Source: Bacillota bacterium
Lineage (GTDB): Bacteria > Bacillota > SHA-98 > Ch115 > JABLXJ01
Assembly: GCA_012839815.1 (NCBI GenBank)
Contig: DUMQ01000067.1
Coordinates: 1 to 64,000 of the forward strand
DNA length: 64,000 nt
Reading direction: 5' to 3'
Positions 61,480 to 64,000 of this stretch are shown in pieces. The notes below the pieces were generated by a model. It saw only the letters and a list, made by a program, of their open reading frames with translations. It did not search any database and was not told where the DNA came from. The translations under genes and the position numbers were made by a program. Positions within the stretch are counted from its first letter, which is position 1. Every line of letters begins with the position of its first letter.

Positions 61480-62247
61480 TTGGCAGGACGGTCAATAGAA
61501 GAATCGAATCCATTACCCCTCTATCACCAGCTCAAGGAGCTCCTACGCTCCCAAATTGAAGGGGGTGAATTCCCTGTCGGTGCGCGCCTTCCGAGCGAGG
61601 TGGAGATTGCTGAGGAATATAAGATCAGCCGCTCTACAGTCAGGCTGGCCATACTTGATCTCGTGCGCGAGGGCCTTCTCTACCGCAAGCAGGGCAAGGG
61701 GACTTTTGTGGCCAACCCCAAGATAACGCGGGGAATGCCTGGCGTAACAAGTTTTACGGAGGACATGAAAGCCAGGGGCCTGAGGCCCGGAGCCAAGGTC
61801 TTGAAGTTTGAGATCGCAGTCCCACCTCAGAGGGTTGCGGTGAGTCTCAGGTTGAGGGATAAAGAGGAAGCGGCGAGAATTGAACGTCAGATGCTGGCAG
61901 ATGACGAACCAATCGCCTTTCATATTTCCTACTTGCCTCTTTCAGTTTGGAATGCCATGAACATAAAACCTGAGGACCTGAATGACCAGTCGCTGTTCTG
62001 GTGCCTTGAAAATAGGGCGAGAATCATACTGGATGAAGCTCTTGAAACCATCGAGGTTGGGATCGCTGATGCCTATGTCGCCTCGATCTTGGGGATCAAG
62101 AAGGGTAGCCCGGTGCTTCTCTTCGAACACCTGGTATCCTCAGTCGATGGGGAACCAGTAGAGTTTGCGACCAACTTTTATCGCGGGGACAGGTATAAGT
62201 ATTACATAAAGCATAAACGCCAGAGGATCTCGTTCATGAGGAGGTAA
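61480..62247 (+). CDS. GntR-family transcriptional regulator with UTRA domain (TTG start)
   Basis: PLYHQLKELLRSQIEGGEFPVGARLPSEVEIAEEYKISRSTVRLAILDLVREGLLYRKQGKGTFVA; UTRA-like C-terminal half. Confidence 0.95.
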   Translation: MAGRSIEESNPLPLYHQLKELLRSQIEGGEFPVGARLPSEVEIAEEYKISRSTVRLAILDLVREGLLYRKQGKGTFVANPKITRGMPGVTSFTEDMKARGLRPGAKVLKFEIAVPPQRVAVSLRLRDKEEAARIERQMLADDEPIAFHISYLPLSVWNAMNIKPEDLNDQSLFWCLENRARIILDEALETIEVGIADAYVASILGIKKGSPVLLFEHLVSSVDGEPVEFATNFYRGDRYKYYIKHKRQRISFMRR

Positions 62248-62291
62248 CCGGCTATTATTGAAAAGAGCCATCGGGAAGGGGGCGCCAGGTT

Positions 62292-63797
62292 TTGAGTGAA
62301 TTCCTCCTGGAAATGCGGAATGTGAATAAGAGATTCCCCGGTGTCATCGCCCTCCAGGATGTCAACTTTGCCCTGAAAAAGGGGGAGGTCCATGTCCTCC
62401 TGGGCGAAAATGGCGCAGGGAAGTCGACTTTGATGAAGATTCTCAGCGGAGCCTATCCAATGGATTCTGGAGAGATCTTCATAAAAGGCAAACGGGTGGA
62501 GATCAACAAGCCCCAGGATGCTCAGGAGCTTGGCATCAGCATAATACACCAGGAGTTTAACCTGATACCTCACCTCAGCATAGCCCAGAATATCTTTTTG
62601 GGCAGGGAGCCCGTAGAGGGGCGATTCATCAAGACTATAGCGTGGGATAAGATGTATAGAAAGGCTGCTGAGATTCTCGGCCGCTTTGATATAAATGTAT
62701 CGCCCCGTACGCCTGTGAGAGAGCTTGGCGTTGCGATGCAGCAAATGGTTGAGATAGCGAAGGCACTCTCGGTCAACGCCGAAATCGTCGTCATGGATGA
62801 GCCGACGGCTGCCCTCACTACGGCGGAGACAGAGAAGCTTTTCCAGGTTATAAGGACGTTGAAGGCCCAGGGTGTAAGCATTATCTACATCTCGCACAGG
62901 CTGGAGGAACTCTCGAAGATTGGCGATGTAGCTACCGTCCTCCGGGATGGTCGCAATGTCGGCACCGTAGATCTTAAGAAGACGGATACCGACACCCTTG
63001 TGCGCATGATGGTAGGGAGAAGTCTTACGGATATGTTCCCCAAGGAGAGCGTCCCCCGGGGCAAGGAGGCGCTGAGGGTTGAAAATCTGTATGGTAAAGG
63101 GGTCAATGGCGTCTCGTTTGTGGCATATGAAGGCGAGGTTCTGGGATTTGCCGGGATCGTGGGGTGCGGGCGGACAGAGCTGGCCAGAGCCATCTTTGGT
63201 GCGGATCCAGCCTCCGGAGGCAGGGTGTATGTAGACGGACGTGAGGTATCGATATCATCGCCCAGGCAGGCGATAAAAGCGGGTATCGCCTACCTCACAG
63301 AGGACAGGGGCAGGGAGGGACTGGTCCTCGGCCTCTCGGTCCGCGAGAATATAGGGCTCCCGGTGCTGGATAAGGTCTGCCGTGCGGGTATCGTGAATTT
63401 CGGGCGCAAGTCCGCGCTCGCTGCCAATTTCGTGAAGAACCTCGGCATAAAGACACCCAGCCTTTCTACCCTGGCCAGGTCGCTTAGCGGCGGCAACCAG
63501 CAGAAGGTGGTACTTGCGAAATGGCTGGCCACCAAGGCGAAGGTCCTTATCTTCGATGAGCCCACCCGGGGCATAGATGTCGGGGCCAAGTGGGAGATAT
63601 ACCAGCTCATAAACGAGCTGGCTAAACAGGGCACGTCCGTCATTATGATCTCTTCGGATCTCCGGGAAATCCTGGGAATGAGCGATCGCATCCTGGTTAT
63701 GAGAGAGGGATGCATCACTGGAGAGTTTGATAGAAGCGAAGCTACCCAGGAGAAGATTCTATATTGTGCAGCGGGGGGTAAGACTGGTGTTCACTAA
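62292..63797 (+). CDS. sugar ABC transporter ATPase (RbsA/MglA-like)
   Basis: GENGAGKSTLMKILSGAYPMDSG, LSGGNQQKVVLAKWLATKAKVLIFDEPTRGIDVGAKWEIYQLI. Confidence 0.96.
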   Translation: MSEFLLEMRNVNKRFPGVIALQDVNFALKKGEVHVLLGENGAGKSTLMKILSGAYPMDSGEIFIKGKRVEINKPQDAQELGISIIHQEFNLIPHLSIAQNIFLGREPVEGRFIKTIAWDKMYRKAAEILGRFDINVSPRTPVRELGVAMQQMVEIAKALSVNAEIVVMDEPTAALTTAETEKLFQVIRTLKAQGVSIIYISHRLEELSKIGDVATVLRDGRNVGTVDLKKTDTDTLVRMMVGRSLTDMFPKESVPRGKEALRVENLYGKGVNGVSFVAYEGEVLGFAGIVGCGRTELARAIFGADPASGGRVYVDGREVSISSPRQAIKAGIAYLTEDRGREGLVLGLSVRENIGLPVLDKVCRAGIVNFGRKSALAANFVKNLGIKTPSLSTLARSLSGGNQQKVVLAKWLATKAKVLIFDEPTRGIDVGAKWEIYQLINELAKQGTSVIMISSDLREILGMSDRILVMREGCITGEFDRSEATQEKILYCAAGGKTGVH

Positions 63798-64000
63798 CCA
63801 TGAGTTGGCCGGGACAGGCCCGGCAGGCGCAGAAGTCTCTAAGCCCAGGTTTAGTCAAGCTTCGGTTATGCAATATTTGCAGCAGATCGGCATCCTGGCG
63901 GGTTTTATCGTTCTCATGCTGGCCTTTGCCATTTTATCGCCCTATTTCTTAACCCTTGATAACTTGCTTGCCATAGCGCTACAGTCGTCAATCAATGCCG
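63787..64000 (+). CDS. sugar ABC transporter permease (RbsC-like), truncated by window end; GTG start
   Basis: Manual translation VFTNHELAGTGPAGAEVSKPRFSQASVMQYLQQIGILAGFIVLMLAFAILSPYFLTLDNLLAIALQSSINA; 11-bp overlap with the ATPase. Confidence 0.88.
   Translation, partial: MFTNHELAGTGPAGAEVSKPRFSQASVMQYLQQIGILAGFIVLMLAFAILSPYFLTLDNLLAIALQSSINA

Overview
The window is a GC-rich chromosomal segment from what looks like a spore-forming, thermophile/Clostridia-like Bacillota. This rests on YunB, a SpoIIM-family protein, a BofC-like protein, CIRCE-groESL, Hfq and dnaG-rpoD. Most of it is housekeeping: an aromatic amino-acid block (aroH-aroF-tyrA-aroA, plus pheA), a SbcD/SbcC (YhaO/YhaN)-like pair, rnpB, hydF, aspA, two tRNAs, dnaG-rpoD, ppdK, glyQS, recO, ruvCAB, groESL, tyrS, a class A PBP, mutS2, polX, mutL, miaA and hfq. 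The cobalamin salvage/transport cluster (btuF-btuC-cobU-cbiB-cobS-pduX-cobD-cobC) sits behind a cobalamin riboswitch with an intrinsic terminator. Two sugar-type ABC transporter loci are present, one next to a GntR/UTRA regulator. The most interesting unexplained signals are: (i) a 116-bp element with 19-bp perfect terminal inverted repeats, present twice and inverted relative to a shared flank, one copy just upstream of an ABC transporter operon; (ii) a pervasive degenerate hexanucleotide pattern that puts low-complexity dipeptide repeats into otherwise conserved proteins, concentrated in the B12 cluster; (iii) an 18/22-bp tandem duplication of the mutL start region that creates out-of-frame mini-ORFs; (iv) a dispersed ~100-bp intergenic repeat family; (v) an enlarged peripheral stem in the cobalamin riboswitch; (vi) sigma-H-like promoters before dnaG-rpoD and before the GntR operon; (vii) a ~109-bp antisense overlap of the PBP tail with the MutS2 Smr domain. 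I found no convincing wholly new multi-gene system. All family assignments are by recognition of the translated sequences; no searches were run.
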